A program made the translations under genes and the position numbers. Under the pieces are notes generated by a model. It saw only the letters and a list, made by a program, of their open reading frames with translations. It ran no database searches and was not told the DNA's origin. Shown one piece after another: positions 35,593-44,087 of a DNA stretch of 44,213 bases; position 1 is the first letter of the stretch, and each line of letters starts with the position of its first letter. Source of the stretch: Actinomycetota bacterium (GTDB lineage: Bacteria; Armatimonadota; SYMT01); the NCBI GenBank assembly GCA_005798285.1, contig SYKE01000044.1, positions 1 to 44,213 of the forward strand, given 5' to 3'.

Positions 35593-37023
35593 ATGAAAAC
35601 GCTGACTCTGCTCCTTCCCGCCCTGGTGCTTGTCGCCGCCGGCGCCTCAGCACCCCTCCGGGGGAGCGCCGCGATGGCGCCGACTCGGCCGAACATCGTT
35701 CTCTTTCTCGCCGACGACCTCGGTTGGGCGGATGTTCCCTGGCACGGCTCCACGGCTCGGATGCCCAACCTGGAGCCGCTCGCCCGGGAAGGAGCACGGC
35801 TGGAGTCACACTACGTGCACCCCATGTGCAGCCCCACCCGCGCCGCATTGCTCACCGGGCGGTACGCCAGTCGGTTCGGAGTCACCAAAGCCCAGAACGA
35901 GCGCGCCCTGCCGTGGAATACCGTCTCGCTGGCATCCGCCCTCAAGCAGGCGGGCTACGACACGGCTCTGGTGGGAAAGTGGCATCTGGGCTCCCGTCCC
36001 GAGGAGGGGCCGCAGAAGTTCGGCTTTGATCACGGCTACGGCTCGCTCGCCGGCGGCGTAACGCCGTACACTCACCGCTACAAGGAAGGTCCCTTCTCCA
36101 GGACCTGGCACCGAGATGGCCGCCTCGTCGAGGAGAAGGGCCATGTCACCGACCTGCTGGCTGAGGAAGCCGTTCGCTGGGTGGACTCCCGAAGCGATCG
36201 CCCCTTCTTCCTTTACCTCCCATTCACGGCGATCCATGTCCCCATCGACGAGCCTGATCGCTGGCAAGCGGTGAACCCGCATCTGACGGATCCCGCGCAG
36301 CGCCTCCGGGCTGCGGCGGCCAGCCACATGGACGACGCCATCGGCCGCGTGCTTGCGGCCCTGGAGCGGCGACAGCTGCGGGACAACACGCTCGTGCTCT
36401 TCCTCAGCGACAACGGCGCCCATCCTCCCACGGCCAATCAGGGAGGACCTTATCCCGGCGACTTCGGCCCATTGAAGGTCGGAAACGACAACCGGCCATG
36501 GCGCGGGTTCAAGACAGAAGTGTACGAAGGCGGCATCCGAACCCCGGGTGTCGCCTACTGGCCGGGACGGATTCCCCAGGGTGAGTTGGACGCGCCGATC
36601 CACGCGGTCGACTGGATGCCCACCCTGTGCGCCCTGGCGGGAGCAGCGCCCAGGGTCGAGAAGAAGTGGGACGGCCGGGACATCGGCCCGCTCCTCTTCC
36701 GAAGGCAGACTCAAACGGCGCCTCGAACGCTGTACACTGCCGGCGTGAATTACGGTTCGGCCGCTGTCCGCCATGGGAACTGGAAGCTGGTCGCCACCTA
36801 CACCCCGGACCGGACCGGAGATCGGCCGCGACCCGATCCGGATCGCAAGGTGGTGTCCGAGGAGTTGTTCGACCTCTCAACCGACCCGGCGGAGATGCAC
36901 AACCTGGCAGCCACGAGGCCGCAGCGCTTGCGGGAGATGCGGGACCGGTTGAAAGAGATCTCCGCTCGGGACGGAGATGCGGCAGTCCGATCCGCCGCAG
37001 TCGAGGGGGAGAGCAAGCAATGA
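35593..37023 (+). CDS. Exported arylsulfatase-type sulfatase (CSPTR motif)
   Basis: A 476-residue sulfatase with a signal peptide (LTLLLPALVLVAAGASA). The core has PNIVLFLADDLGWADVPWHG (metal-binding DD at 41-42), the formylglycine motif C79-S-P-T-R83 inside HPMCSPTRAALLTGR, VGKWHLG, LFLSDNGAHPP and WRGFKTEVYEGGIRTPGVA. CSPTR is the type that an FGE must convert to be active. Members cleave sulfate esters from sugars or phenols; the substrate is not readable. It overlaps the PhoD-like gene by four bases (ATGA), so the two are one operon. Confidence 0.92.
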   Translation: MKTLTLLLPALVLVAAGASAPLRGSAAMAPTRPNIVLFLADDLGWADVPWHGSTARMPNLEPLAREGARLESHYVHPMCSPTRAALLTGRYASRFGVTKAQNERALPWNTVSLASALKQAGYDTALVGKWHLGSRPEEGPQKFGFDHGYGSLAGGVTPYTHRYKEGPFSRTWHRDGRLVEEKGHVTDLLAEEAVRWVDSRSDRPFFLYLPFTAIHVPIDEPDRWQAVNPHLTDPAQRLRAAAASHMDDAIGRVLAALERRQLRDNTLVLFLSDNGAHPPTANQGGPYPGDFGPLKVGNDNRPWRGFKTEVYEGGIRTPGVAYWPGRIPQGELDAPIHAVDWMPTLCALAGAAPRVEKKWDGRDIGPLLFRRQTQTAPRTLYTAGVNYGSAAVRHGNWKLVATYTPDRTGDRPRPDPDRKVVSEELFDLSTDPAEMHNLAATRPQRLREMRDRLKEISARDGDAAVRSAAVEGESKQ

Positions 37024-38960
37024 AGATCAAGCGTTCGGTCGTGGTGAAGGCGGCGGCGGCGGCAATCGCCGGAGGACTTCAGCCCGTGCCGCCGGCGATT
37101 GCCGCCGGGGCGCCGGAACCGCCTCAGCCGTTCGGCGATCAGTTTCCCCGACTCGACTCGCTCGCCGTCGGCGACTGGTGGAAAAACGCTCCGCATGTGA
37201 ATGACGCGTTTCCGCCGCCACCGATGCACGTGAAGCGGGATCAGGTCGTCGCCTTCGCCCTCTACACGCATGATTGCGGCGTACTCAAGCTGACGGCTCA
37301 GCTCTTCCCGCTTATGCCGGATGAGCCACGCGAAGTGCGCCTCGAGTTGCGACGAGACGGCGTCTGGAAGGAAGAGGCTCGCGAGCGGGTGATCTACCCT
37401 GGCTGGAGCGCTCACTTCCGGATTCCCGGCTGGGATGCGACGCAGAGTGTTCCCTATCGAGTTCGTCACGGCGGTGAAGCACTCTTTGAGGGCCTCATTC
37501 GGCGCGATCCCATTGAAAAGGACACCATCGTGGTCGCGAGCATGTCCTGCAATTCCAGCCGCACCACCGGGATGCGACCCGAGATCATCGACAATCTGAA
37601 GCGGCAGGATCCCGACTTGCTCTTCTTTGCCGGCGATCAGACCTATCGACACACCGAGCACACCGCGGGCTGGATCGAGTTCGGACTACAGTTCCGCGAG
37701 ATCATTCGCGACCGACCCACCATCACGATCCCCGACGATCACGATGTCGGTCACGGCAATCTCTGGGGCGAGAACGGCAAGCGCTCCACGCTCGCCGGCA
37801 ACGCCGACGGCGGGTATCAGTACCCCGTGGAGTACGTCAATCTGGTCCAGCGCCAGCAAACCTGGCATCTGCCGGACCCAGTGGATCTCGCCCCTCTCGA
37901 ACGGGGCATCTCCGTCTACTTCACTCGACTTCGGGTGGGTGGAGTCGACTTCGCGATCCTGGAGGACCGCAAATTCAAGAGTGGGCCGGCCGGGAAGATC
38001 CCACAGATGGGTCCCCGCCCGGATCACATCAACGATCCGGCGTACGATCCCAACTCCATCGACCTTCCCGGACTGGAGCTTCTCGGCGCCCGACAGGAAC
38101 GCTTCCTCAAGGAATGGGGTCACGACTGGACTGGCGCCACCCTCAAGGCAGTCCTCTCTCAAACGGCCTTCTGCGGCGCGGTCCACATCCACGGGGGCCG
38201 TAAGAACCGCCTGCTGGCGGATCTGGATTGCAACGGGTGGCCGCAGTCGCCGCGAAAGCGCGCCCTCGAGCAGCTTCGCCGGGTGCGCGCCGTCCATCTG
38301 TGCGGAGATCAACACCTCGCCGTCTGCGTCAAGCACGGCATCGACACGTTTGGCGACGGACCGTACGCCTTCACGAATCCGGCACTGGTCAACACGATCT
38401 ACGGCCGCTGGTGGCATCCGCAGGACGAAAAGCCGGGGCCCAACCCGGTTCCGAACAGCCCTCTGCCCTGGACGGGAGAATTCCGCGACGGGCTTGGGAA
38501 CCGCATCACCATGCTGGCCTACGCCAATCCGGAAGACATCGCAGATCCGAAGCGACGGGCAGACGGCTATGGGCTGGTCCGCTTCAATAAGAAGGAGCGC
38601 ACCGTCACCTTCGAGTGCTGGCCGCGATTCTCGGACTCATCCCAGGGGAATGCCGCGCAGTTCCCTGGCTGGCCGATCACCGTACCGGTCGACGCCAATG
38701 ACGCTCGAAGGCCGATGGCATACCTTCCGGAACTGGGCTTCTCCGGCGGAGAGAGTCCAGTGGTGCAGGTGATTTCGGAGTCAAGCGGAGAGGAACTCTA
38801 CACCATTCGCGTTCAAGGCGCCCGATTTCAACCGGCTGTCTTCGCGCCGGGACTCTACTCCATCCGAGTCGGTCGGGATCGACCAGATGGGCCGGACATG
38901 CGCGGCGTGAGGGCCGCAGCAGATCCGGCGACAGCCGGCAACCGAATAGTCTCTCTTTAA
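37020..38960 (+). CDS. PhoD-like alkaline phosphatase (metallophosphatase)
   Basis: A 646-residue protein with an N-terminal hydrophobic stretch (VVVKAAAAAIAGGLQPVPPAIAAG) that could be a signal. The PhoD-type metallophosphatase core has VVASMSCNSSR, LLFFAGDQTY (metal-binding Asp), TITIPDDHDVGHGN, LLGARQERFLKEWGHDW and VRAVHLCGDQHLAV. Family members are mainly extracytoplasmic phosphodiesterases/phosphomonoesterases that release phosphate. The long open frame upstream is not used: the ATG overlaps the sulfatase stop, giving ATGA coupling. Co-expression with a sulfatase suggests joint scavenging of sulfate and phosphate esters. Confidence 0.88.
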   Translation: MKIKRSVVVKAAAAAIAGGLQPVPPAIAAGAPEPPQPFGDQFPRLDSLAVGDWWKNAPHVNDAFPPPPMHVKRDQVVAFALYTHDCGVLKLTAQLFPLMPDEPREVRLELRRDGVWKEEARERVIYPGWSAHFRIPGWDATQSVPYRVRHGGEALFEGLIRRDPIEKDTIVVASMSCNSSRTTGMRPEIIDNLKRQDPDLLFFAGDQTYRHTEHTAGWIEFGLQFREIIRDRPTITIPDDHDVGHGNLWGENGKRSTLAGNADGGYQYPVEYVNLVQRQQTWHLPDPVDLAPLERGISVYFTRLRVGGVDFAILEDRKFKSGPAGKIPQMGPRPDHINDPAYDPNSIDLPGLELLGARQERFLKEWGHDWTGATLKAVLSQTAFCGAVHIHGGRKNRLLADLDCNGWPQSPRKRALEQLRRVRAVHLCGDQHLAVCVKHGIDTFGDGPYAFTNPALVNTIYGRWWHPQDEKPGPNPVPNSPLPWTGEFRDGLGNRITMLAYANPEDIADPKRRADGYGLVRFNKKERTVTFECWPRFSDSSQGNAAQFPGWPITVPVDANDARRPMAYLPELGFSGGESPVVQVISESSGEELYTIRVQGARFQPAVFAPGLYSIRVGRDRPDGPDMRGVRAAADPATAGNRIVSL

Positions 38961-39099
38961 AACCGAAGTGCAAAACCGCTCCACCTGCCAGGGAATGGCA
39001 TCGAACTCGATCGAACGGCAGATGTGGAAGGGAACTGCTGCGGTTGAAATGAATTCTTGATCCAACGGACCGCAGTGAAGCAGGTCCGGGAGATCAACG

Positions 39100-39891
39100 A
39101 TGCTTGTACGTTTTCTCAACAGGCTCCGCCTGAGGCGGCGAGCCTTCACGCTCATCGAGCTACTAGTCGTTATCGCAATCATCGCGATTTTGGCTTCGAT
39201 TCTCTTCCCAGTGTTCGCACAGGCGCGAGAGAAGGGTCGGCAGACCACCTGCCTCTCCAACATGAAGCAGATCGGCACCGGCGCGATGATGTACGTTCAG
39301 GACTACGACGAGACTTACCCTGCGGGTGTCTGGGCGGTTAACACCGAACTGCGAACCCGCAACGACATCTGGTTCAAGCAGCTTCAGCCCTACATCAAGA
39401 ACACGGCGATCTACGCCTGCCCCAGCGGCGAGGGGCCGACCTACTCGCAACTCCCGTATCCGGTCGACTACAACGCCAACCGCCACATCATCCGAAACGT
39501 TCCAAACTCCCTCGGCGGCGCTTTATCCATGGCCGGTGTCGATGCCCCGGCCGAGTACGTAATGCTGACCGAGACCACTCGACGGCAGAACAACTACCAG
39601 TGGGACAGCGGCGACTTCGACTGGGTGCGACAGCGGTGGAATGCCAACCCCGGCGGCTACACCCGCGCTCTCACCCGACACAACGTCGGCTCTGTCATCC
39701 TCTGTGCCGATGGCCACTCGATTTGGCTCAAGATGCCCGAAACGAATGCAGTGCCCCCGAACTACAATCAGCTCGGCGACGCCAGGGAAGCATCCGTCGC
39801 TGGCCGGCAGCCGCTGTGGGGCAGTCTCAATGCGCGATACCGCGTGTATATGCGTCGTGTCACCGACGGCACCCGCAACCCGGGATTCTAA
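39100..39891 (+). CDS. Prepilin-like protein (N-terminal methylation, H-X9-DG domain)
   Basis: A 263-residue type IV pilin-like protein. The prepilin leader RRAFTLIELLVVIAIIAILA (about residues 13-32) has the Phe-Thr-Leu-Ile-Glu cleavage and methylation site. It is followed by SILFPVFAQAREKGRQTTC and MKQIGTGAMMYVQDYDETYP, a signature common in Armatimonadota/Planctomycetes-like genomes. The C-terminal H-x9-DG motif is H-N-V-G-S-V-I-L-C-A-D-G. It is probably a pseudopilin for a secretion or pilus system, or an envelope protein of the DUF1559 kind. GGGAG lies seven bases before the ATG; the upstream 139 bases hold no gene. Confidence 0.92.
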   Translation: MLVRFLNRLRLRRRAFTLIELLVVIAIIAILASILFPVFAQAREKGRQTTCLSNMKQIGTGAMMYVQDYDETYPAGVWAVNTELRTRNDIWFKQLQPYIKNTAIYACPSGEGPTYSQLPYPVDYNANRHIIRNVPNSLGGALSMAGVDAPAEYVMLTETTRRQNNYQWDSGDFDWVRQRWNANPGGYTRALTRHNVGSVILCADGHSIWLKMPETNAVPPNYNQLGDAREASVAGRQPLWGSLNARYRVYMRRVTDGTRNPGF

Positions 39892-39944
39892 CGTCGCCCC
39901 CCGACACGGCTGGGTTGAGGCCACTGGGAGTTAGGCGGGCTTCG

Positions 39945-41153
39945 TTGGGCACTCGCCTTGCTCCCGTGGTTCGTCGGGGCGCCCTGGGGGCTCTCGTGCT
40001 CCTCGGGAGCCTCTGCGCCATCCGCCTGTTTCCCGCGTCGCGGCTCGCGCTGCTGGAACAGACGCCGAGTAGCTGGTTGTCTTTGGATGCCGCGCTGCCA
40101 CCCCACGATGGCCGCCCCGAGTTCATACTCGGAATGCGGCAGGCCCGACACGGCCACCCGTCAGCCGGGCTCCAGCAGGTGCAGGTCGCGCTCCGGAAGA
40201 GTCCTCGCTCCGCGGAGTACCTGCTCGGGGTCGCCGAGATTCGCATGAACCTCGGCGACCCCGATGGGGCTCTCGAAGCAGCGCGCTCCGCAGTCGCCGC
40301 AACTCCCGGCGACGCGATGGCCCATCGTGTGATGGGTGAGATGCTCCTCGACCTGGATCAGCCTGACCCAGCATTACGAGAGTTCGAAGCCGCCGTCCGA
40401 ATGGGTCCCAACGATGCCATGAATCAACTCGCGCTTGGCCGGCGGCTCCTCGTAGAGCGGGGTCGGGTGGCTGACGCACGCGTGGCGCTGGAGCGAGCGG
40501 TCTCCCTGGCGCCGTCCCTCGTTGAGGCGAGACGCGAACTCGGTCTGGCGCTGTTGAAGTACGGGGAGTTTGAACGGGCAGAAACTCACCTGCGTTCTGC
40601 AGTCGGCGCCGACGGCACGGACGCGCATGCCCTGGCCGCGCTCGGCGCGGTGCTGCGCCGGCGCGTCCGCTCCGCTGTTGCTCGAAGCGAGGCCCACGAA
40701 CTGCTGGAACGCGCGACGAGAGCAGACCTATCCGACGCCACTGCGCTTCACGAGTTGGGAATGCTGCACCTCGACGAAGGTCGCTGCTCGGAGGCCAGGA
40801 CTGCCCTGGAACGGGCGGTCGTGGCCGATCCTACCTCGCAAGGGGCGTGGTTGCATCTCTCTCAGGCGTGCGCTCGGCTGGGCCTGCCCGGCCCAGCCGA
40901 GCGCGCGCGGGCTCGTTTCAGGATTCTGGCCGAGAGTCAAGCAGCGCTGTCGACCGCGCTATCCAGAATTGACCGCAACCCAAGCTCCGTATCCCTCCAC
41001 CTTGAGGTCGCCCGAATCTATCTGCGGCGATCGGATTACCAGCAGGCGGAGCATCATCTCGGCGCGGCAGTGGAACTGGAGCCCGGGAATCCGGTGGCGA
41101 AGGCTGCGTGGTCAGAGTACCGCCGTTCCCATCCCAACGGTGGCGCGCGATGA
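39945..41153 (+). CDS. Membrane-anchored TPR protein
   Basis: About 402 residues. An N-terminal hydrophobic segment (GALGALVLLGSLCAIRLF) anchors the protein. At least six TPR-like units follow (for example EYLLGVAEIRMNLGDPDGALEAARSAVAATPG, MAHRVMGEMLLDLDQPDPALREFEAAVRMGP, ALHELGMLHLDEGRCSEARTALERAVVADP). TPRs bind partner proteins. The frame is open far upstream but overlaps the prepilin-like gene, so a start near 39945 (TTG) or 39966 (GTG) is likely; both are weak. Its stop overlaps the next gene's ATG by four bases, coupling it to the UnbV protein, and such TPR-UnbV pairs are frequent in environmental genomes. Confidence 0.72.
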   Translation: MGTRLAPVVRRGALGALVLLGSLCAIRLFPASRLALLEQTPSSWLSLDAALPPHDGRPEFILGMRQARHGHPSAGLQQVQVALRKSPRSAEYLLGVAEIRMNLGDPDGALEAARSAVAATPGDAMAHRVMGEMLLDLDQPDPALREFEAAVRMGPNDAMNQLALGRRLLVERGRVADARVALERAVSLAPSLVEARRELGLALLKYGEFERAETHLRSAVGADGTDAHALAALGAVLRRRVRSAVARSEAHELLERATRADLSDATALHELGMLHLDEGRCSEARTALERAVVADPTSQGAWLHLSQACARLGLPGPAERARARFRILAESQAALSTALSRIDRNPSSVSLHLEVARIYLRRSDYQQAEHHLGAAVELEPGNPVAKAAWSEYRRSHPNGGAR

Positions 41154-42904
41154 GCACGATCCGGCGCCGCGCTGAATTCCTCACTCGCCTCGGCCGGCTT
41201 CTGGCGCCGCTTGTGCTCTTCCTTGCAGGCTGCGGAGGTCCGCAGCCCAACACCCCCATTGGAACCGCCGCCGTCACCGCCGGATTCATCGTGTTCGAGG
41301 ATGTCCAGCCGCAGTCCGGCATCGGGTTCCGCCTCAAGGCTTCGATGAGCAGGCCCTGCGGAGTTCTACAAACGAGCGGACACCCGATTGCGATGATCCA
41401 GGCGGATGAGGACCGGCTCCCCGATCTGGTCTTCGGCGGGTCAGACCGCGTCGAACTCTACCGAAATCTTGGGGGATTCCGGTTCCAGAGGGTCGCCGAG
41501 AGCGGTCTGGATCGCCGAGCGTTCTGGCAGGGATGCGCCGTGGCGGACGTGGACAGCGATGGTCGCGAGGATCTCTTTCTCTCGGGATATCGGGCCGCCG
41601 CCCTCTACCGCGGCCTGGGCGGGGACCGCTTCCAGGAGGTGACGGCGAGTTCGGGCGTGCCTCCCGACGCAGGCGGAGCGTGGCTCACGAGCGCCGGCTT
41701 CGCTGATGTCAACGGCGATCAACGTCCGGATCTCTACGTCGGCGGCTACCTTCGGCTCGGCCACCGCGACGGCGTCTGCGAACCCCTCCCGGGAATCCGA
41801 ACCGCCTGCGGTCCCATGGACTTCGAAGCCGAACGGGGCCATCTCTTCCTCAATGACGGACTTTACCGCTTCAGCGACGTAACTCGACCAGCCGGCTTGT
41901 GGGAGACGCACGGCCGAACGCTCGGGGTCGCGTGGGGGGATGCAAACGGCGACGGCTATCCGGATCTCTACCTCGCCAACGATCGGATGCCGGGAGATCT
42001 GTATCTCCACCCCGGCGCCCGCTTCCGGCGCAAGGAAGGTCCATCCGTGCCGCGCTTCACCAACCGCGCCGTTGAAAGCGGTGTAGCTGTCGGCCCCGAT
42101 GGTTACGCACATGCCGGGATGGGGGTCGATTGGGGAGATCTCGGCAACACCGGCCGAGCCGATCTCGTGGTGACCACCTATCAGCGCGAAGCCACGGCCC
42201 TCTACCGCTCTGAACCCGGCGGACTCTTCACCGATGCCTCCTTCGCTTCCGGACTTGGGGGACCGACCATGCCGTTCGTGGGATACGGCGTCCGGTGGGC
42301 CGACCTCGACAACGACGGCTTCTCAGACATCCTCATCGCGAACGGTCACCCGCTTCATCTCGCCGAGCAGGTGGAGCCCGGAGCCTCCTACGCACAGCCG
42401 TTCCAGCTCTTTCAGAACCGGGGAGACGAGACGTTCGCCGAACAGCGCGTTTGCGGATCGAGCCTCCCACGCAGCCTGGTAGGACGTGCTCTCGCCACGG
42501 GCGATCTCGACGGCGACGGGAAGATTGACGCTGTGATGTCCGATCTCGAGGGTCCGCCGCTCATCCTTCGGAACGTCTCCGAGCACAACAACCACTGGGT
42601 GCGGTTCCGTCTCACGGGCCCGCGCTGCCCAATCGGCACGAAGATCACGGTTCAAACCGGCTCCTTCCGCGCCGTCCGAACGTGCAACCCGGGCGGCAGT
42701 TACCTCAGCTCCAGCGACCCCGGCATCCACTTCGGCCTGGGAGCCGTCTCCCGCCTCGAAGCCATCGAGGCCGTCTGGCCCGACGGCCACCGCCTGCGCA
42801 TCCGGGAAGTGCCCGTCGATCAAGAGTTCGTGCTCGACTCCCGTTGGCCGAGCGGCTCCTATCAGGGCCCAAACCAACCCCCAGCCCCGAGCTTCGGCGG
42901 ATGA
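41150..42904 (+). CDS. Lipoprotein with FG-GAP/VCBS repeats and ASPIC/UnbV domain
   Basis: A 584-residue protein. A lipoprotein signal ends in LAGC (C28). Integrin-like calcium-binding repeats follow: DVDSDGREDLFLSG, DVNGDQRPDLYVGG, DANGDGYPDLYLAN, DLDNDGFSDILIAN and DLDGDGKIDAVMSD. The C-terminus (NNHWVRFRLTG, GGSYLSSSDPGIHFGLG, VWPDGHRLRI) is the ASPIC/UnbV domain of the CRTAC1-like group. These are extracytoplasmic, calcium-binding beta-propellers of unclear role. Translation is coupled to the upstream TPR gene (ATGA). After it the repeat-bearing region begins. Confidence 0.9.
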   Translation: MSTIRRRAEFLTRLGRLLAPLVLFLAGCGGPQPNTPIGTAAVTAGFIVFEDVQPQSGIGFRLKASMSRPCGVLQTSGHPIAMIQADEDRLPDLVFGGSDRVELYRNLGGFRFQRVAESGLDRRAFWQGCAVADVDSDGREDLFLSGYRAAALYRGLGGDRFQEVTASSGVPPDAGGAWLTSAGFADVNGDQRPDLYVGGYLRLGHRDGVCEPLPGIRTACGPMDFEAERGHLFLNDGLYRFSDVTRPAGLWETHGRTLGVAWGDANGDGYPDLYLANDRMPGDLYLHPGARFRRKEGPSVPRFTNRAVESGVAVGPDGYAHAGMGVDWGDLGNTGRADLVVTTYQREATALYRSEPGGLFTDASFASGLGGPTMPFVGYGVRWADLDNDGFSDILIANGHPLHLAEQVEPGASYAQPFQLFQNRGDETFAEQRVCGSSLPRSLVGRALATGDLDGDGKIDAVMSDLEGPPLILRNVSEHNNHWVRFRLTGPRCPIGTKITVQTGSFRAVRTCNPGGSYLSSSDPGIHFGLGAVSRLEAIEAVWPDGHRLRIREVPVDQEFVLDSRWPSGSYQGPNQPPAPSFGG

Positions 42905-42948
42905 AATCACGTGCCGCGCACCGCCCGCCGCCGCACCCGATGTCGGGC

Positions 42949-43105
42949 CATGTCCCAGCGAGTGGATCCCCGCTCTCCAAAGCAAGCGACCGCCCTACGC
43001 GACTTCTGGGGGGATGGCGGGGGCGGCGTTGGCTCGGGTGAACACAAGGTGGCGCGTCATCGCCACGAGTCGTGAGGCATTGCCCCAGGCTGGGATGAAG
43101 TCGGG
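42949..43105. repeat. Interspersed repeat, right-hand copy with extended flank
   Basis: Matches the block CATGTC-GAGTGGATCCCCGCTC, then a GCAAGCG core, then GCGACTTCTGGGGGGATGG. The flank AACACAAGGTGGCG-CATCGCCAC (from 43041) is shared with the flank after 43458. The left end (CGTCATCC) is missing, so it is a truncated copy. Confidence 0.65.
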
Positions 43106-43265
43106 CCGTTGAGCCGCGGCAGCAATACTTCGGCGGGGATCTGGCGCCCCTGGAGTCCGCGTGTGCGCCACAAGTTCGTAGAGATCTCGGCGTCGACGAC
43201 ACCCGCAGCGCCGCACTCTTGTGGGGCACGTACCAGATGGCTCCACCGGCCCACCCCTGGGTCAC

Positions 43266-43530
43266 CGTCATCCTCGGGCTTGAGCCGAGGATCCAGGAGG
43301 GCAAGTCCCGCAAGCAGTCATTGACGAACGCGTCCCGCTCAACTGGCCGGCGGACCACGGCCGGAGAACAGCCAGCATCACGCGCCATGTCGCACCGAGT
43401 GGATCCCCGCTCAGTAGAGCAAGGCGCCGCCCCTTGTTACTTCTGCGCGGATGACAGGGTGGGGCGATCAACACAAGCTGGCGACCATCGCCACCAATCC
43501 GGGGGTTGCCCCAGACGGGAAAGGGGTGCG
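43266..43530. repeat. Interspersed repeat, full copy with extended flank
   Basis: Starts CGTCATCCTCGGGCTTGAGC and includes CCGCAAGCAG, as at 17735, then GAGTGGATCCCCGCTC and a right end CTTCTGCGCGGATGACAGG. It continues with the AACACAAGCTGGCG-CATCGCCAC flank that also follows the copy at 42949. The outer ends are inverted (GTCATCC/GGATGAC). Confidence 0.75.
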
Positions 43531-43738
43531 GCGCTGCGGGAACCGGATCTGTCGGACGCAACTCTAAATCGTGTGTTGCAATCCGAAGACATCCTGCAAC
43601 TGTCCGAGACGTCTCGGCGTCGGCATTCGCCGGGGCAGGTCGTACGGATCGTGTGAAACGAGGGTGGGCTCCCGGCAGGCGAAATGAGTCTCGCCCGCCG
43701 GGAGCCCGCGACCATCGGTTACCGTGTGAGTGCCGGCC

Positions 43739-44080
43739 TCATCTCGTTCCGACCCCCGTTATCGCGACGGTGTAGGTTCCCAGCCCGGCGCCGAGGACCT
43801 GCACGGTGAGTTTCAAGGACCCCTTGGAGCGCTTGGCGCTGGTCGGCGCGAAGTTTACGCGCACCGTTTCGTTAGCACTCGGGTTTAGGGTCACGTTCGT
43901 GCCGGCCCGGGTGCTGCTGAACGGCGCCGCGAGCGTGCCGACCCCCACACTTAGCGGGAACGGGAACGGGTTTGACAGTACCAGATCGCCACCCGTCGTA
44001 GTACCCATCCGAGTCGTTAGGGTCAGGCTCGTCGGGTTGAGCAGCGCGTTGCGTCCGGCCGCTAGTGGTCTGGCAGGCAT
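43739..44080 (-). pseudogene. 3' fragment of an Ig-like (ASPM-SPD-2-Hydin type) surface protein
   Basis: The 113 codons encode GDLVLSNPFPFPLSVGVG, TNVTLNPSANETVRVNFAP and LGTYTVAITGVGTR, the end of an Ig-like beta-sandwich repeat of the kind found in large exported proteins. A stop (TAG) directly precedes the first ATG, and the upstream DNA is the end of an IS630-type transposase. The N-terminal bulk is therefore missing, and the fragment (starting LLNPTSLTL) looks truncated by an insertion or rearrangement. It probably has no signal peptide or function as it stands. Confidence 0.65.
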
Positions 44081-44087
44081 CTAATGA

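Larger units (their letters stand above)
42905..43738. other. 0.8-kb repeat-bearing region without a supported gene
   Basis: This stretch carries two copies of the interspersed repeat (separately listed). The open frames that cross it are short, overlap on both strands and read through the repeats, so I support none of them. The last ~150 bases hold nothing I recognise apart from a CCGGGAG / CTCCCGG inverted pair near 43670 and 43698, just beyond the stop of the minus-strand fragment. Confidence 0.5.

Noticed and set aside
34977..35768. Minus-strand 263-codon frame over the Cys-rich gene and sulfatase start
   Set aside because: It is antisense to two genes with signal peptides and passes through a strong terminator; composition is shadow-like.
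42705..43388. Minus-strand open frame crossing the UnbV end and repeats
   Set aside because: It overlaps a conserved gene antisense and then reads through repeats; no domain or start signal.
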